A stretch of 32,736 bases of DNA, taken from assembly GCA_029986255.1 (NCBI GenBank), contig DALTYD010000007.1:1-32736 (forward strand), written 5' to 3'. Under the pieces are notes generated by a model. It was given only the letters and a program-made list of their open reading frames with translations. It was not told where the DNA came from and made no database searches. A program made the translations under genes and the position numbers. Source of the stretch: Methanocorpusculum sp. (GTDB lineage Archaea > Halobacteriota > Methanomicrobia > Methanomicrobiales > Methanocorpusculaceae). Positions 32,684 through 32,736 of this stretch are shown here, piece by piece (the first letter of the stretch is position 1; each line of letters opens with the position of its first letter).

Positions 32684-32736
32684 GGGGGGCAGCGTTAAAT
32701 AGTTCCCGAGAACTCGCGTATCTCAGTACAATATCT
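32684..32736 (-). rRNA. 5S rRNA, 3' part, cut by the window edge
   Basis: On the minus strand the last bases read GTACTGAGATACGCGAG, then TTCTCGGGAACT, and end with AACGCTGCC plus a C run. CTGAGA and TCTCGG form the helix IV-type stem around ACGCGAGT, and the GC-rich end would pair with a 5' end GGCAGCG, as in archaeal 5S. The 5' half lies beyond the window, probably with the rest of an rRNA operon. The exact 3' end within the C run is uncertain. Confidence 0.72.

Noticed and set aside
1..32736. CRISPR array, insertion sequence or prophage
   Set aside because: No regularly spaced repeats, transposase, integrase or phage structural gene was found on either strand.

Overview
The window looks like a chromosomal segment of a methanogenic archaeon, most likely in the order Methanomicrobiales (Methanocorpusculum-like), although no single gene proves the genus. 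The archaeal markers are Cdc48 with a linked Hsp20-like gene, L30e-NusA, PyrB-PyrI, UPF0058, a COG2522-type HTH regulator, archaeal NadM and TATA-type promoters. HypD and FdhD suggest hydrogenase and formate dehydrogenase maturation, as expected of an H2/formate-using methanogen. The DNA is AT-rich with long A/T runs, several gaps of 0.3-1.3 kb and at least two decayed genes, so it is not tightly packed. No insertion sequence, CRISPR array or prophage was seen.

Layout. 1-3481 (minus): a large fusion of an RNA-binding-type PP-loop (PAPS reductase-like) enzyme with a SufS-type cysteine desulfurase, overlapping by 4 bp a vWA-domain gene whose frame is broken at an 11-unit dinucleotide repeat. 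4193-5077: an orphan D12-class adenine methyltransferase between gene-poor stretches. 5514-7540: an FAD oxidoreductase and a GT2 glycosyltransferase. 7952-9222 (minus): larB-nadM, with a strong predicted hairpin in the larB leader. 9598-10692 (minus): a MurG-like glycosyltransferase. 11026-15766 (minus): an Hsp20-like gene, cdc48 and a CBS-containing manganese pyrophosphatase.

16065-20377: UPF0058, a RimK-like ATP-grasp ligase, pyrBI, a MutY-related glycosylase without an Fe-S cluster, and a DJ-1/PfpI protein. 20643-26840: tRNA-Thr(UGU), fhs, thiC and a fused ADP-forming acetate-CoA ligase. 26841-28117: a decayed TPR gene and a possible structured RNA. 28118-30437 (minus): tRNA-Arg(CCG), hypD, fdhD and an HTH regulator. 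30690-31446: tRNA-Pro(UGG) only 7 bp before nth. 31820-32600: rpl30e-nusA, convergent with the 3' end of a minus-strand 5S rRNA cut by the window edge.

Functional links. The fusion gene joins sulfur mobilisation (desulfurase) and substrate activation (PP-loop) in one chain with a PUA-like RNA-binding region, which suggests an RNA-sulfuration enzyme. NadM makes the dinucleotide that LarB carboxylates, so the larB-nadM pair may couple precursor supply to nickel-pincer cofactor synthesis. HypD, FdhD and the regulator form a maturation cluster for redox metalloenzymes. Fhs and the acetate-CoA ligase handle formate and acetate for C1 and C2 assimilation.
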